The notes under the pieces: generated by a model
What the model saw: only the letters and a program-made list of their open reading frames with translations
Database searches by the model: none
What the model was told of the DNA's origin: nothing
Translations under genes and position numbers: made by a program
In this document: piece by piece, positions 1-11,625 of the stretch
How the letters are laid out: the number at the start of each line of letters is the position of its first letter
Position numbering within the stretch: position 1 is the stretch's first letter
Assembly (NCBI GenBank): GCA_029532415.1
Contig: JAQOTA010000050.1
Location: 4,774,001 to 4,838,000 of the forward strand
Length of the DNA: 64,000 nucleotides
Direction of reading: 5' to 3'
Source: Marasmius tenuissimus
Taxonomy: Eukaryota; Basidiomycota; Agaricomycetes; Agaricales; Marasmiaceae

Positions 1-576
1 ATGGCTGCAACTGCAACTCCTAGAGCGATTTGCATGTTTAAAATCCTTCAAGAAATACTATACGAAATACTGTGATGTGTAGTACCCAGCGAATCTCTTT
101 CGCGACGCTTCTGTGTAAATTTCTCAGGAGCTTCGATTCAGAAGCGACTGCCGGGAGGGTGAATCAAGGTTCAGAGTAACATGTCTTCAAAGTAAAACGC
201 ATGGACCTGAATGGACTTGGTAACATAGCATCCCGGCGAAAAGAAGACGGACAGCTACACACGGGCCTATCTTACCGCGCCGAAAGCGAGTGGATTCCGA
301 CAAAGTTCGAGGGGGACAGTACGGTCGGCATCAACATATTTTACATTCTTTCAAAGTAGATACAACGAATTTCCGTATCGTGTTTCTGAGAAACCAACCA
401 CAATAAACTACGCGATATTACTAAGTACAAGAGCTTGCTGGCCGACAACAATACGTATGCTGTCCTTGATATATCGGAAAGATGAAGCAAATCAAGGGAA
501 TCACATCCCAAGCGTGCCGGTGATGTGTAAGCTCTGTAATCCCTTTTTATTCAACGTTCCACTCTGAGAGGCTGAG
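1..576. other. No gene recognised
   Basis: I see no convincing coding exon, RNA gene or repeat here. It lies downstream of the minus-strand gene ending at 577 and probably holds its 3' untranslated region and terminator. Confidence 0.4.
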
Positions 577-2005
577 CTACCGCCGAGCAACACGGGGGGA
601 ACCAGGAACGGAGTCACTGAGCCCGCCCCAACTGGAAGCCATCGACAATTCACTTCCGCCAAACTCGCTTCTCACGTCCCTTGCATCGTCGTACGCTTCC
701 TCGTCGGTGTCGTCAAACGATCCTACCGATTCATGGTCGTGCGAAGACATGGAGGAGATATCGTCAGGGCTTAAACTCCTTGTGCTGTTGCCGTCGCCAT
801 CAAACGACAGGAATTCCAACTCCGAATGAGTTCTGGAGATAGCGGAGCCTGGAATCGTTGTGGTAGGTGTCTGATAGAACGATGCCATCTCTGAAAATGA
901 CTGTGGGGATGGAGGAGACATCTGGAGGAGAGTTGGAGGTGATAGCACCTGTGTAATTCCCGGCGGAGGCACAAGCGGGGAACCTGCCGAGTGAGCCGGG
1001 TTTGTACGTTCCTCGTTACTGCTGGTAGCGCTGAATTCTCCAATCGACGAGGGTTGCGAGAAATTGGAGAACGGTGAATCCGGCCGGGAAGACGGAGCTG
1101 ACAGTAACTCAACATCGTGCTCGCGGTCAAGGTCGACAGGGTGTAACAGAGACAGGCTCGGGACGAGGTTCGGAGAGCTGAACGTTGCGGCAGGAGATGG
1201 AGTGGATGGCGAAGCGACGTTTCGGGAGCGCTCATCCGATCCTGTCAGGGAAAATGTTGAAGGTGCAGGAGTTGGTGGTGAAACTTCCATCGCAACCAAC
1301 TGCTCGCTTCTGATTTCGGTGGACGGCGGCAGTGAGCGAAGTGTCGAGCGTGAGGCAGACGACCGTAACGTTGAAACCTGCGGGCTGAGTGGAGTGGAGA
1401 TACGAGTGGGCACAGTAGAGGTCGCCTCGGAACTCGAATCTGCTAGAATGTGGGTAGGTATCGAAACTGGAGATGCATTCTGGATATGGATGTCATTAAT
1501 TTCTCGCCAGGACCTGAGCGGGAAGAGGACTAGCTCACCTGAGGCAGCGACCAGGACGTGGAGCTCCCACTAGCGATCGACTGAGAATCGACATTGTGTC
1601 CTTTCCTTTGCCTCAGCGTCGCCGCTCTGTCAACGCCATTCCGCCAGTCCAGGACCTCCTTGGAGACCATGTCCTCCAGTTCATATGACTCTTTGCCGTC
1701 ACGAGCGTCGTCGTCGTCGTCACTGCCCGATGTATCCGAGCGCCGGTCATCGTGAGCGTTGTTCAGGTCTACTGACACAGGCATAGGCCCATGCCGTCTT
1801 CTGCGTCTGGCTTCACGCCTTACTCTGAGTTCGTGCGTCCATACATCAACCTTTGGAGCAATGTGGGGATCATAGACGAACTATACGACCGGCCGTGTAT
1901 GTCAATATCCTGCCAATCCAAGAGCTAAATGATACGCACATGCTTGAAGGCGAACCCAGCAGCGACAGTTCCGACCACCGCGACAACAATGTAGACTGCA
2001 GGCAT
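577..2005 (-). CDS. Ser/Pro-rich single-pass membrane protein, unknown function
   Basis: Three exons can be joined: about 1940-2005, 1539-1880 and 577-1425, giving roughly 418 aa. Exon 1 encodes a short hydrophobic start (MPAVYIVVAVVGTVAAGFAF) that reads as an uncleaved N-terminal membrane anchor. It is followed by a basic stretch (RREARRRRRHGP) expected on the cytosolic side. Exon 2 has an Asp run in a Ser/Asp-rich segment. Exon 3 is long and low-complexity, rich in Ser, Pro and Thr with acidic clusters towards the C-terminus. The donor after SWSLPQ is a clear GTGAGC, but the acceptor of the last intron is less certain because the closest AG is out of frame. I recognise no catalytic domain. 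A small membrane-tethered disordered protein is the best description. Confidence 0.6.
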
Positions 2006-2232
2006 GAAGAAGAAGGTAAAGGAAGAGTGGAAATCACTGCGGTCGCTGATGCAGGCATTACATATAGACTCAAGGAGCGGCCGGCAACCGGGGGCAGTGC
2101 TGCTGTGGTGTCAATTGGGAGTCGATCAGTAACAGAACAACAAATTTCTCTACGTTACTTGACTCTGGGTATACTTTGGGTCTACATCTCTAATGTACAG
2201 TCATACATGGTCCAACAAGGTCTTACGGGTAG

Positions 2233-3919
2233 CTAAAGTTTGCTTTCATATCGTTTGCCTCTCCCATGGTCGGCCGATCGCCAGATTACATTCCTCCACG
2301 ACGAACCGGACCCAACGGGTTTTAGGTGAAGAATGTTCTTGGAACGGCTGTTCTCCTCGATACCGGCGAGCTTTCTGAGCTTATTCCAATCAACGTCAAT
2401 ATTCTCCTCTAACAAAGCGTCCTTGATCAGGGATCCCGGCTTTACCGCCCCCCAGGCCAGTCGTTGCTCCATGGTTGGTGCTGTCGGTGGGTTGACTTCA
2501 AATTCTGGTTCTTTCCCGTATCCAATCCGCGCGGCATGTATGAGCATTCCTCTGTTACGATTTCAGAACACACACCGCAACAACGTGTATGAAATGGTTT
2601 ACTCACGCTGTAAGACCAAAGACCGGCTTTATTCCACCTGCCTCCCTTCCAGTCATGAACCGGTGCATTCGAACTTGTCTATTCTGCAACACCTCAGTCT
2701 CGCCCTCTCCGTTCGAGATACGTATTGAAGGTCCATCCCAATCGTAGTCGTAGTATGTGTGATACTCCACCTCTATCATTTCAGGTTCTGCGGGGAACGG
2801 CGGTGTCGACGAAATGAAAGAAGCGAGAGGGTGCGAAAACAAGGACGTCACTTCCGAATGGTTCAAGATGGGCTGAAGAGATCGGAAGGGCGTGTCAGCG
2901 CATATCCCTGGACGAGAATACGGCATCAAATACACCTGAAGGGTGTTATCGAGTATGAGAACAACTATCCTGAAAGGAAATAGAGAAGTGAGTTGGTGCC
3001 GCCCGAGGGTTGAGATCCTGAGAGGGCGCACTCACGGAGTAACGATGAGTTGATTCCCGGCCAAGAAAGGCTCCAGAGTGCAAAGAAACGGCACCTTCCT
3101 TCTGTCCCTCGGCAGTCCAATCTGCAGGTGGCACAGTAAATCACAGTGAAGAACAAAAGATCGACTGAGCGCGAGTGACCTCTTCAAACGCTTCGCGACG
3201 CTAAGAGGCATTTTTCAGTGTCAGAATGGACGGGCCCTCGAACGAGTGCACGGACTCACAGCAGTGTCCTCTAGACTTTTGTCTGTCGGGTCGACTTTTC
3301 CCCCAGGTAAGGATGTGTCTCCAGCGTACGTCCTCAACGTCGCAGATCGCCTGTCGGAGGATTGTATAAGAGAGAGGCCCCGTCTCTGGGAGGATTAGGT
3401 TTGAGCTTACCTACTTAGCAAGACATACAAATCGCCTTTTCTTCCCACAAATAGCGCCACAAGCACTGCAGCGCAACGAGAGCGCGGGAACGGCATTGAT
3501 GACTTTGGTGCTCGGTAAGCTGCAAGTGTTTGAAGACAGCTAAAGTATCCTTTTCTGATAAGCTGAATAAACACAGTAAAGTGACCGACTCACCGTCGAG
3601 ATTCAACAGTGAGAACACCTAGATTCCCCGCCCTAGCTAATTCACGCCCTGCTCTCTTTGGATCAAGAGGAACCTGTCGTCTCCGTTTGTGATATTGCAA
3701 AAGGTTTCCGGGCTTATCGTCGGGCTGATTCTTGGAAGACATGGTTTTCTGGTGTGGCTCGGATCGTTGCAGCCCTGCGTTCCTTTACATAAATTCCAGA
3801 AGAAATTTCCAGTAAAGCAGCTGAGATTCGAGAATTTCAGTGAGGGGTCCTGGGGTAAGTAGTGACGGTGGTCCAAGCGAGGTCGTAGTGTCCGGTACGG
3901 CGGTAGCGTCGGCTAACAT
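2233..3919 (-). CDS. PCD1: Nudix hydrolase, peroxisomal-type coenzyme A diphosphatase
   Basis: Joining exons across several short introns gives a CoA-pyrophosphatase-type Nudix protein. The conserved lead-in is CAAVLVALFVGRKGDLYVLL, then SLPGGKVDPTDKSLEDTA, and after an intron RREAFEEIGLPRDRRKVPFL. Together these form the Nudix box G-x5-E-x7-REAxEExGL, whose Glu residues bind the metal. Further family blocks follow: EPFLAGNQLIVTP, VVLILDNTLQ, LFSHPLASF, RMHRFMTGREAGGIKPVFGL and MLIHAARIGYG. Members split CoA or oxidised CoA into 3',5'-ADP and phosphopantetheine, usually in peroxisomes. The C-terminus ends KRYESKL; its last three residues, SKL, are a classical PTS1 peroxisomal signal, which fits well. 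The N-terminus is uncertain: the ATG at 3919 gives MLADATAVPD, and the segment before VESRR may include an unspliced intron. Confidence 0.85.
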
Positions 3920-4636
3920 AGTCACCGTGTGATCTCATCTCATAGATTATCTTATCCGAGCTCTTCGGAGTTTGAACTCCGCAACGGATGGCTTCTGCTG
4001 ACCCTTGCTTTGTTGCTCTGCTCTCCGCCTCAAAGCGTCACCGAAAGCTCACCCTGTAATCGAAGACATCATGCCATTCAATCTCAATCTATTATCTGGA
4101 CAGTGGAGGCGACTGACACGTCGCGCTATCTCGCATTTGAACGAAACCGAAGAACCCGTCGGCATTTCTGACTTATCTCGAGCCTCGAGCAACTTTCGAA
4201 GCCTGAAGGGAATCACGGTTCCACCTGATTCAACGTTCAAAGTCCTCTGTCTCCTGCGTACTTGTGACTGTGCCAGTTTCTTACGCGGGGACGTGCGGTC
4301 GTCGTCCATGTCGAAGTTGACCTTCCTATCATCTATGTATATTCACCATTAATATGGATTATATATACTACATGTCTCGCAAGAGACAACCATCTACACA
4401 CTTCGGAGGTAAGTCTAAACTCTGCCTTATTAAGATCTTGGCTTTGCTGTAAACTCAGTTAGCAGGCTCGCTCTGAATCGGATTTTGGAGCCAGGAAGGC
4501 CCGGGACATGTATACCACCCTGGAACCCCTACACCGTCAATATGAACGAACATACGAATTACACCCAGGACAACGGAGCATAGTAAACGATGCCATTGCT
4601 GGTGATATCAGGAGTGTCCGGGGCCTCGGACGCCTT

Positions 4637-4644
4637 TATAAATA
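4637..4644 (+). promoter_or_regulatory. TATA box of the dehydrogenase gene
   Basis: TATAAATA lies 98 bp upstream of the ATG at 4742 in the divergent region between the Nudix gene and the dehydrogenase. Position and sequence fit a fungal TATA element. The rest of 3920-4741 shows no gene I trust. Confidence 0.4.
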
Positions 4645-4741
4645 ATTCGAGAAGCCCTTAAAAACCCCAGCGCTATGCATATACCAAAATTATCAACTCG
4701 ATTGGGCCCACCCTCTCCACATCGCAAGCTCGACCTTCGTC

Positions 4742-6397
4742 ATGCAAGCTGTATACTATCCTGTTGTAAGGAGCCCTCCTGATCAACGTCTGCACGTCAT
4801 TCATGGTGATTCAACTAGCCAAACCAACACGAACTACGGTCGTTTCCCACCCCCGAGCCAGGAGATGAACAAGTCCTCTTGAAAGGTTCGAACGTTGGTC
4901 TTAAAGGCTTCCTATTCGCTCTGACCCATGCTCGCCTACAGTCTTGTGCTGTGGAATATGTGGATCTGATCATATGGTCACCGGAGGTATCGTCATTCCA
5001 TTCCTACCCAGAGAGGTCCGCGTCCTCATAAATTTTGTCATCGTTCCCACCACATGCGTAGGCCATTACCACGAAGCCCATTTTCCGGTGATTATCCCCT
5101 TCTCCGTCTCTCCGTCCCTGTGGATGTTTACCTCTCTTACTTTTGATTAGCTTATTCCCGGTCACGAAGTCGTCGGACGCGTCGTCAAATTGGGAAAAAA
5201 TGTCCAAGGGTTCTTGGAGGGTGACCGCTGCGTTGTCGATCCCATAACAAGAGTGAGTGTTACAGGACTTCATACCCGCACGTACCAATGTCTGTCTTTG
5301 ACAGTGTCATGATTGCTCGTACTGTAAGCGCCAAGCGTACGTTCAGTGCGAGAAAACCACGACCATCGGAGTGAATCAAGCCGGCGGTTTCTCATCCCAT
5401 CTCGTAGTGTACGTCTTGTTTTGGATTGACAATTTCTTTGATATGACAGTCACTCAAAATCAGCCCACAGCCACTTCAGAAAATTGTACAAGATCCACAA
5501 TCTATCAGACGAAGAGGCCACCCTAATTGAGCCCGCCTCATGTGCCGTCCACACTGTCCAACAACTTGCTCTGCCCCCGGACTCTGAAGCCCTCATTATC
5601 GGAGCTGGTCCAAGTGGTGAGAAGTCATATTATCGATGCTTTCGGGTGTCTCATCTAGATAACCCGAATCCCCTTCAAGGTATACTGATCTCCCAAATTC
5701 TCAAATGCACCGGGGTGAAGCGTGTCGTGCTCGCGTCCAACAAGGGAGTCAAGATGGACGTTGCAAAAAAGGTCGGGGCTGCAGACGAGTATTTCGGGAT
5801 TGATAGGGACCATCCGGAAGAAGACTGGAAAAGACTGGGCTCGGAGAACCCCAACGGGTTTCGCGGTGTAGTAAGCGTATGGGAAAAAAGTGCAGCTAAC
5901 GTAGCGCTGATGACTCTTCACAGATTGAAGCTACGGGATCAGTCAAGGTGTTGAATAGGTCTCTCGATTTTGTGTCCCCCGGGGGGACCCTGGTATTGTA
6001 CGGGTTATACCCGAACGAACCTCTGCAGTGGTGAGCTACTTGTTTGCGTAAACTCGAGCGACTTTCAAACGTGATGAGCGTAGGTCGGCGATGAAGATAT
6101 TCGCAAATGAGATTAAGGTATGCTCGATCTCCTCAATGAGGGTGATTTGAAGGACTCAGTCGTTCGAAGATTATTGGAACCATTGGTCAACACGACACCT
6201 TTTCGAAAGCGGTTGACTATTTGGACGGAGGAAAGGTCAATGTGAAAGGCATGGTAGGTGGTCTTGATTCTAGTTTGTGCTAGTACTGACTTGATTCTCA
6301 GGTGTCTCGTGTTTATACGCATTCCGAGTTCGAGAAAGCACTCCGGGACCTCGATAACAAGTCGTGCATGAAGATTGCTGTGAAGCCCGGTCGATAG
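4742..6397 (+). CDS. Zinc-dependent alcohol/polyol dehydrogenase (MDR family)
   Basis: The start ATG gives MQAVYYPV, and the frame continues through about eight short introns to TAG at 6395-6397. The order of motifs is that of a classical zinc MDR enzyme. CGICGSDH carries the catalytic zinc Cys and PGHEVVGRVVKLGKNV the catalytic His-Glu. CHDCSYCKRQAYVQC is the four-Cys structural zinc lobe. IIGAGPSG is the Rossmann dinucleotide-binding loop, followed by the C-terminal DLDNKSCMKIAVKPG. The best match is the sorbitol/xylitol/arabinitol dehydrogenase branch, which oxidises polyols with NAD(P)+ in the cytosol. Substrate and cofactor cannot be fixed from this reading. It is divergent from the Nudix gene and has a TATA-like element 98 bp upstream. 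Confidence 0.85.
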
Positions 6398-7079
6398 AAT
6401 ATTAGCGTCTAGGAAGACTGAGCGTGTGGGAGCAATGAGTTATTATCTATATGTATGTCGATTCAATGTATGGACGCCGCAGGAACAGAATCGCAATCCG
6501 GCAAAACGCAATCTCCGCCAGAAAGCAGTAGGGCGCTTGGACTCGACGCTTGTTACGTCTAGCGGCAAATTATGCCGGTCCGCTCTGACGGTAACTTTTG
6601 AATTCGGTCAAAGCTGTTTCAATATCTTGACCTCGTACAAGCAGGACCACCTCGAGACTCTGCGATACGCACCCTGTGAGTACTAACAAAACTTTCTACT
6701 TCACCACCACTAACGCAAATATGTGCTTGTTCAAGTAAAACCTTACATATCAACTACCTCTTTATGACCGACAGCGCTCCCAACTGTTGTTGCCATGAAT
6801 TCAAACGCCAGGAATCCGGAACACTGTTCGACAGCAACTATTCACTCAGGAACTTGCGTCGCCGCTCACGGGGGCGAGGCCGTCCTTCTTTTTCCTGCTA
6901 AGGAACCGGTCTTTTCTTGTAGACCACTAAGGGAGGGCCGGTTTGGGCTGGTGGCCGTCCTGGTTTGTGTGGTCGCTGTTTGACCTCGTGTTATGGTGTC
7001 CTATAACAGGAGTATTGGGCTTCACTAGCCCTTGATAACTTCTGCCCCCATTCTGTCATTGTTTCAAATTTCATGTCGC
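6398..7079. other. Intergenic, nothing recognised
   Basis: Open frames here are short and lack protein-like composition. The stretch probably holds the 3' end of the dehydrogenase transcript and the promoter of the coiled-coil gene. Confidence 0.4.
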
Positions 7080-9779
7080 ATGCCGATGATCTCACAGGAA
7101 CGCTGGCTCGAAGACGCTCTTCGAAAACTTGAGACGACACTTGCTGACGACGAGCGGGTCGCAGAGTTGCGCCTCGAGCGCCTCGTTTCGTCTGGAGGGT
7201 ACTTCCCTCTCATCAAAGAGATCGCGGAGCGATATCTACGACCGAACCTTGCCACGGAGCAGCTGCCCTCGCCAGAAATCGCAGTCAACGGTACGCCCTT
7301 GATCGTTTCACAGAATTCACTCATATCTCATGTTCATATCGCACAATTCAAATCCCCGATATAGATGCCTTGAGACGCTTCGCTGCCGAGAGGTCCCTCC
7401 CTCCCTACCCCGACTCAGACGACACTTCCTCCGATTCCTCTTCTGATGATAGCCCCGACCCCGAGTCAATCATACGTAGCTTGGGCATACTCAAGGGGTT
7501 TATCACTCGTGCTCGTCGTCATCAGATCATAACCCCCACCGACGCCAACCGCTACATCCAACTCCTCAAACGACAGGCGGAGACTTTCTGCGATTGGAAT
7601 GACGAACTGGACGAGCGAGACGGGTTCCTAGAGACCCTGCAGGAGAGACTCGTTGCAGAAAAGGAGAACCTTGAACGAGCTCAGAAGGCGTTGTACCACA
7701 CCGCAGAGATGCAAAGACAGACTTCCGTCCGCAAGGAGGCTGAGTTGAAGCAGGAGGCATCTCGCCTTGAAAAGCATTCCCAGACGTTGCACGAACGTGA
7801 ATCCGCCCTGGCCCATCAGCAGGCGGAGTTCGTCAAGTCCAAGCGCAAGGCTGAAGCTGCGCAATTGAAACAGGAAGAGAGCCTCTCCCAGCGCGAGAGT
7901 GTGGTCCGGTGTCAGGAAGCGAAGCTGGCTATAGATCAATCACGCTGCTCGGACAAGGATAAAGAGATGACGAAGAGGGAGGCTGATGTGGTGCGACGAG
8001 AAGAGGTGCTACGTTCCCGCACGACAAACACCGGCCGCCCTCAGACGACCTCACCATCGCCGGTGCTGCCTGCGAACCACTGGGCTGTCAGGACCATGGG
8101 ACTTGAACAGGATCTCAGGAATCTGCGTGCCAGGGAGACGAAAGCCTACGAACATGAGAAAGAGGCTGAGAGGAGGGAGGCAGAAAGTAGAAAGCGGGAG
8201 TTTGAGATCAAAAAGAAGGAGGTAGAGGCTACGCAAAGACTACAAGAGGTTGAGCAGCAGAAGCTGCAGTTCCTGGAGCGAGAACGGGATTTCGAACGAA
8301 GGCTCGATAAACACAGGCAGGCAAATCTGGAGCTTTCTCGCAAAGATGCTGAGCTTGCTCAGCTGGCCCAATCGCTCAAGGCCGACTCGGGGGACATTTC
8401 AAGGAGGTGGACCGAGCTTCACGCCTCGGAAAATGCTCTACAAGATCGCTCCGACAAGATAGCCGAACGCCAGGAGGAGCTTTCTCGTTCCGAAGCTGAC
8501 GCCGGAGTCCTCAAGGAGTCCCTTGATGAGCGTCGTCATGCGGTCTGCAGAGACGAGGAAGCTCTTGTACGCCTTAGACAAGAGCAGGATGCGTCTTTCG
8601 TGCGCCGACGAGAGGACCAGGAGGCGGAGTTTGAGCGGCGCGCAGAGGAGCAGGAGACATCGTTGGTGCAACGCGAGAAAGAGATGATCGAAGCACTCGC
8701 GTCGCAAAAGAGTTATCAAGAGGTGATGCTCTACGAGATCGGGGCAAAGCAGCAAGTGCTCGATGGCCGAGAACGAATGGTGGTTGAGAGGGAGGCCCAG
8801 GTCGAGACCAGGGAGCAGGCATTGGAAGCGACGTTGCAAGGGGTCCCTGCTGTTCAGAGGCAGATGCAAACACAGCGCATATCGTTGGAGACCGAACAGA
8901 AAAGGCTTGAGGAGTTTGAACGGGATCTTGAGTCGAGATGGGCATGCCTACAGAACTCACACGAAGAAGTGATCAAGAAACAGTCACTACTAGAATCAAA
9001 TGAACAACGCTATGAACAGCGCTTCAGCAAATGGGAGGAACAACTGTCGCTCGTACAAAGCGATCTTGAGGCAAGGGAGGCAAGAGTTAGCGGTGCCATG
9101 GAAGCTCTGCTGCTCCGAATCACGTCCCACGGCTCTTCGAGCACCGCTTCAGAGGCCATAGAACCGCCAAGCCGTCCGGGCTCCAACAACCCCTTCAGAA
9201 GCATCACCCCCAACCTAAGGTTGCCAACATTGTCCCCGAACAACCCCTTCTCATATTCTCTTCAATCGCCTTCTTTACGGCCTCTTGCTGAGGAAGGCGA
9301 GTGGATACAAGACTCAGAGCCTCAAGAGGGTTTTATCAGCGACTCACTAACAGGCGAACATCAGGTATGCACAAGTGTGTCGTCACGTTTACTTAGTACC
9401 AAACCTTCGTCGCGACAGGATCCTACAGAATCTGTTCCGGACGAGTCATCAATGGACACCTCGGATACCACAAGTGCTACTTTCAGTCCGACAAGTAATT
9501 CCAGAGGGTTGCTGGAACTGTGAGTTCTCCGCAGTGCACATTCATGCGCGAAGCTAACATCGTGTCCGGGCTAGTCCAGCGACGCTGGTGAACGCGGCGA
9601 ACGGCCGTCGGTGAGTTTTCTGGATTAAATACTCGTACACATTTCCCCACTTACTGACGAAAATATGTAGGAGATCTCCACTGAACGTCTCGATCTATAA
9701 TATGAAAGGCTCGAACCTAATCATGGGTAGAGGTTTCACGCAACCCAGTGTTTCGGCCCGCCCCGATGGAAAGCGTTGA
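7080..9779 (+). CDS. Long coiled-coil protein, unknown function
   Basis: Four exons give about 830 aa. Exon 1 starts MPMISQERWLEDALRK. An intron between about 7291 and 7368 joins AVN to DALRRF. The large exon runs to about 9518, and two short exons end in SARPDGKR before TGA at 9777-9779. After a short Ser/Asp-rich linker the protein is almost entirely heptad-like Glu/Arg/Gln/Leu sequence over some 550 residues, broken once by a Pro/Ser segment (TTSPSPVLPANHW). The C-terminal third is Ser/Pro-rich with NNPF repeats (SNNPFR, SPNNPFS). This is typical of cytoskeletal or vesicle-tethering scaffolds, but I recognise no specific family. NPF tripeptides can bind EH domains of endocytic proteins, so a trafficking role is possible but unproven. 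Confidence 0.75.
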
Positions 9780-10361
9780 CATTGACAACTCGTACTACGA
9801 TGTCTTTGATCCCAATTCCAGCGGGTCAATAGACGCCAGTCCTCGGAAGTATGGTGTACAGCCGACGAGTAGACGAGACCCCGCATTTGGCGTTGCGGTT
9901 ACGCGGGACGTCAATGTTGCAATGTCTCTCGGAAGACTTCAAGCCATATAAATCCCCTGTGAGCTTCGAGAAGCAGGACGCTTTGAGGTGGAAGCGTCGG
10001 GGCAGCAATGAGACCTTCAGAGCGGTTTTGAACTTGAATGAGTTCAAGTTTGGGGTCGGGAAGTGGCAAGTAGTAGTTATGTTTATGACGTATATATCCC
10101 TCGGTACAACCAATGACCACTCTTTGGCTAGGCAGAAAAAGCTGACACGAGTGTTTCCCGAGAAGGAAAAGGAAATTCATCATGACGGGTGTTAAGCGGG
10201 CCCAATAACCTTGGTCACTGGCAGCCTAAGTTGAGCCTCGGAAAACACCGACATCACCGACTGTGGACGGAAGTTGTCACGTGGAAACCGCCACGTCTGA
10301 CATTCTCAAAATCCGCGACCACGTCTGCTCGTCATTCATTCTTTCGATTTTCTCCCCCACC
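9780..10361. other. Intergenic, nothing recognised
   Basis: Short overlapping open frames on both strands, none protein-like. It contains the region upstream of the SURF4 gene; a pyrimidine-rich stretch directly precedes its ATG. Confidence 0.35.
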
Positions 10362-11625
10362 ATGACTTCTCGTATCAACATTGCCCGTCCTCAGCAGAAC
10401 TATAGTCCGGACCCTCATGGCCTTTCCAACTCGCGGCCTTCCTCAGGCTATCGGTCAGCCAATCCTGACGATCCTCTCGAGAAAGTCAGAGCCCTTGGAC
10501 AACAGGTTGAAGACAACGTGGAGATTTATTCGCAGCCTTTGAAGCCCCATTTGCCGGCAATTGGTCGCTTTTTGATTGTCGTCACATTCATCGAGGATGC
10601 GCTGAGAATTATGACCCAGTGGGGAGATCAAATTTGGTATATGCAGAAGTACGTGCCATAGTTTCACGCATGATTCTATTTCTGAATAGCTCGCTCCCAA
10701 TTTTTCCTCCATGTATAGTCACAGACACTTTCCATGGGGCATCTCTCATCTGTTCCTGCTAACCAACATCATCGTGAGTTCACCTTACAACGTTACCGGC
10801 CTCTCGCTGAACACACTCCTGTTTTGTAGGTCATGCTTGTTGGTTCTTTTGCCGTCATCACGAAGCGTCATACAGAATACGCTGTTGCTGGGCTTCTTTC
10901 CGTGGTTATCATTCAAGGGTTTGGCTATGGTCTCATCTTCGACCTCACTTTCTTCCTTCGCAACCTCAGTGTCATCGGTGGTCTCGTCATGGTGTTCAGT
11001 GAAACGATGATTACCAGGAAGAAAGCATTTGCCGGACTTCCTTCTATCAGTGAAACAGACCGCAAGAAATAGTACGCGCTTCTATGTTTGTGGTGTTGAC
11101 ATGAAGGTGTTGACCCGCTTTTTTCAGTTTCCTACTCGCCGGTCGTGTTCTTCTGATCTTCCTATTCCTTGGATTCATCATCCAAGGTTCGTGGAGTATC
11201 GCGCGTGTTTTCGTGTCGATTCTCGGCTTGGGTGCCTGCACCATGGTTGCAGTCGGCTTCAAGGCAAAATGGTCCGCCATCTTCCTCGTCATGGTCCTGA
11301 GCATCTTCAACGTCTTCGCCAACAACTGGTGGAGCGTACCTTCTGCCCACCCTCAACGTGATTTCTTGAAGTTAGTCTCCCGTTTTAACTGTGTCGAATC
11401 GGTCACTTACCTTCCTTCGATAGGTACGACTTCTTCCAGACACTTTGTGAGTGATGCAATCGTTTCATTTGCTGTACTGTTGCTCATACCTTGTAGCTAT
11501 TGTTGGAGGGCTTATTCTCCTCGTGAACATGGGCCCTGGTATGTCCATTTTATTCAAGCGCCGCATTCTATCCTTACATCTTCGCAGGTGGATTGTCGGT
11601 GGACGAGAAGAAGAAGACATACTAG
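10362..11625 (+). CDS. ERV29: SURF4/Erv29 family ER cargo receptor
   Basis: The protein starts MTSRINIARPQQNY and is built from about seven exons. Family blocks include NPDDPLEKVRALGQQVED, LPAIGRFLIVVTFIEDALRI, TQWGDQIWYMQ, FSETMITRKKAFAGLPSI, FLLAGRVLLIFLFLGFI, FANNWWSVPSAHPQRDFLKY and FFQTLSIVGGLILLVNMGPG. There are about seven hydrophobic spans. The tail ends DEKKKTY, a KKxx dilysine signal for COPI-mediated return to the ER. Erv29/SURF4 packs soluble secretory proteins into COPII vesicles. The tail is complete, so the gene appears intact. Start choice rests on the Kozak-like CCACCATG and the family length of about 300 aa. Confidence 0.93.

Noticed and set aside
1064..1573. Plus-strand 169-codon frame opposite the Ser/Pro-rich gene
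   Set aside because: Antisense shadow; the minus strand gives a spliced frame with a membrane segment and better composition.
4049..4309. Minus-strand 86-codon frame beginning MDDDRTSPRKKLAQ upstream of the Nudix gene
   Set aside because: Somewhat protein-like, but no domain is seen and the composition could come from leader sequence. It might be an upstream exon of the Nudix gene; I could not join it convincingly.
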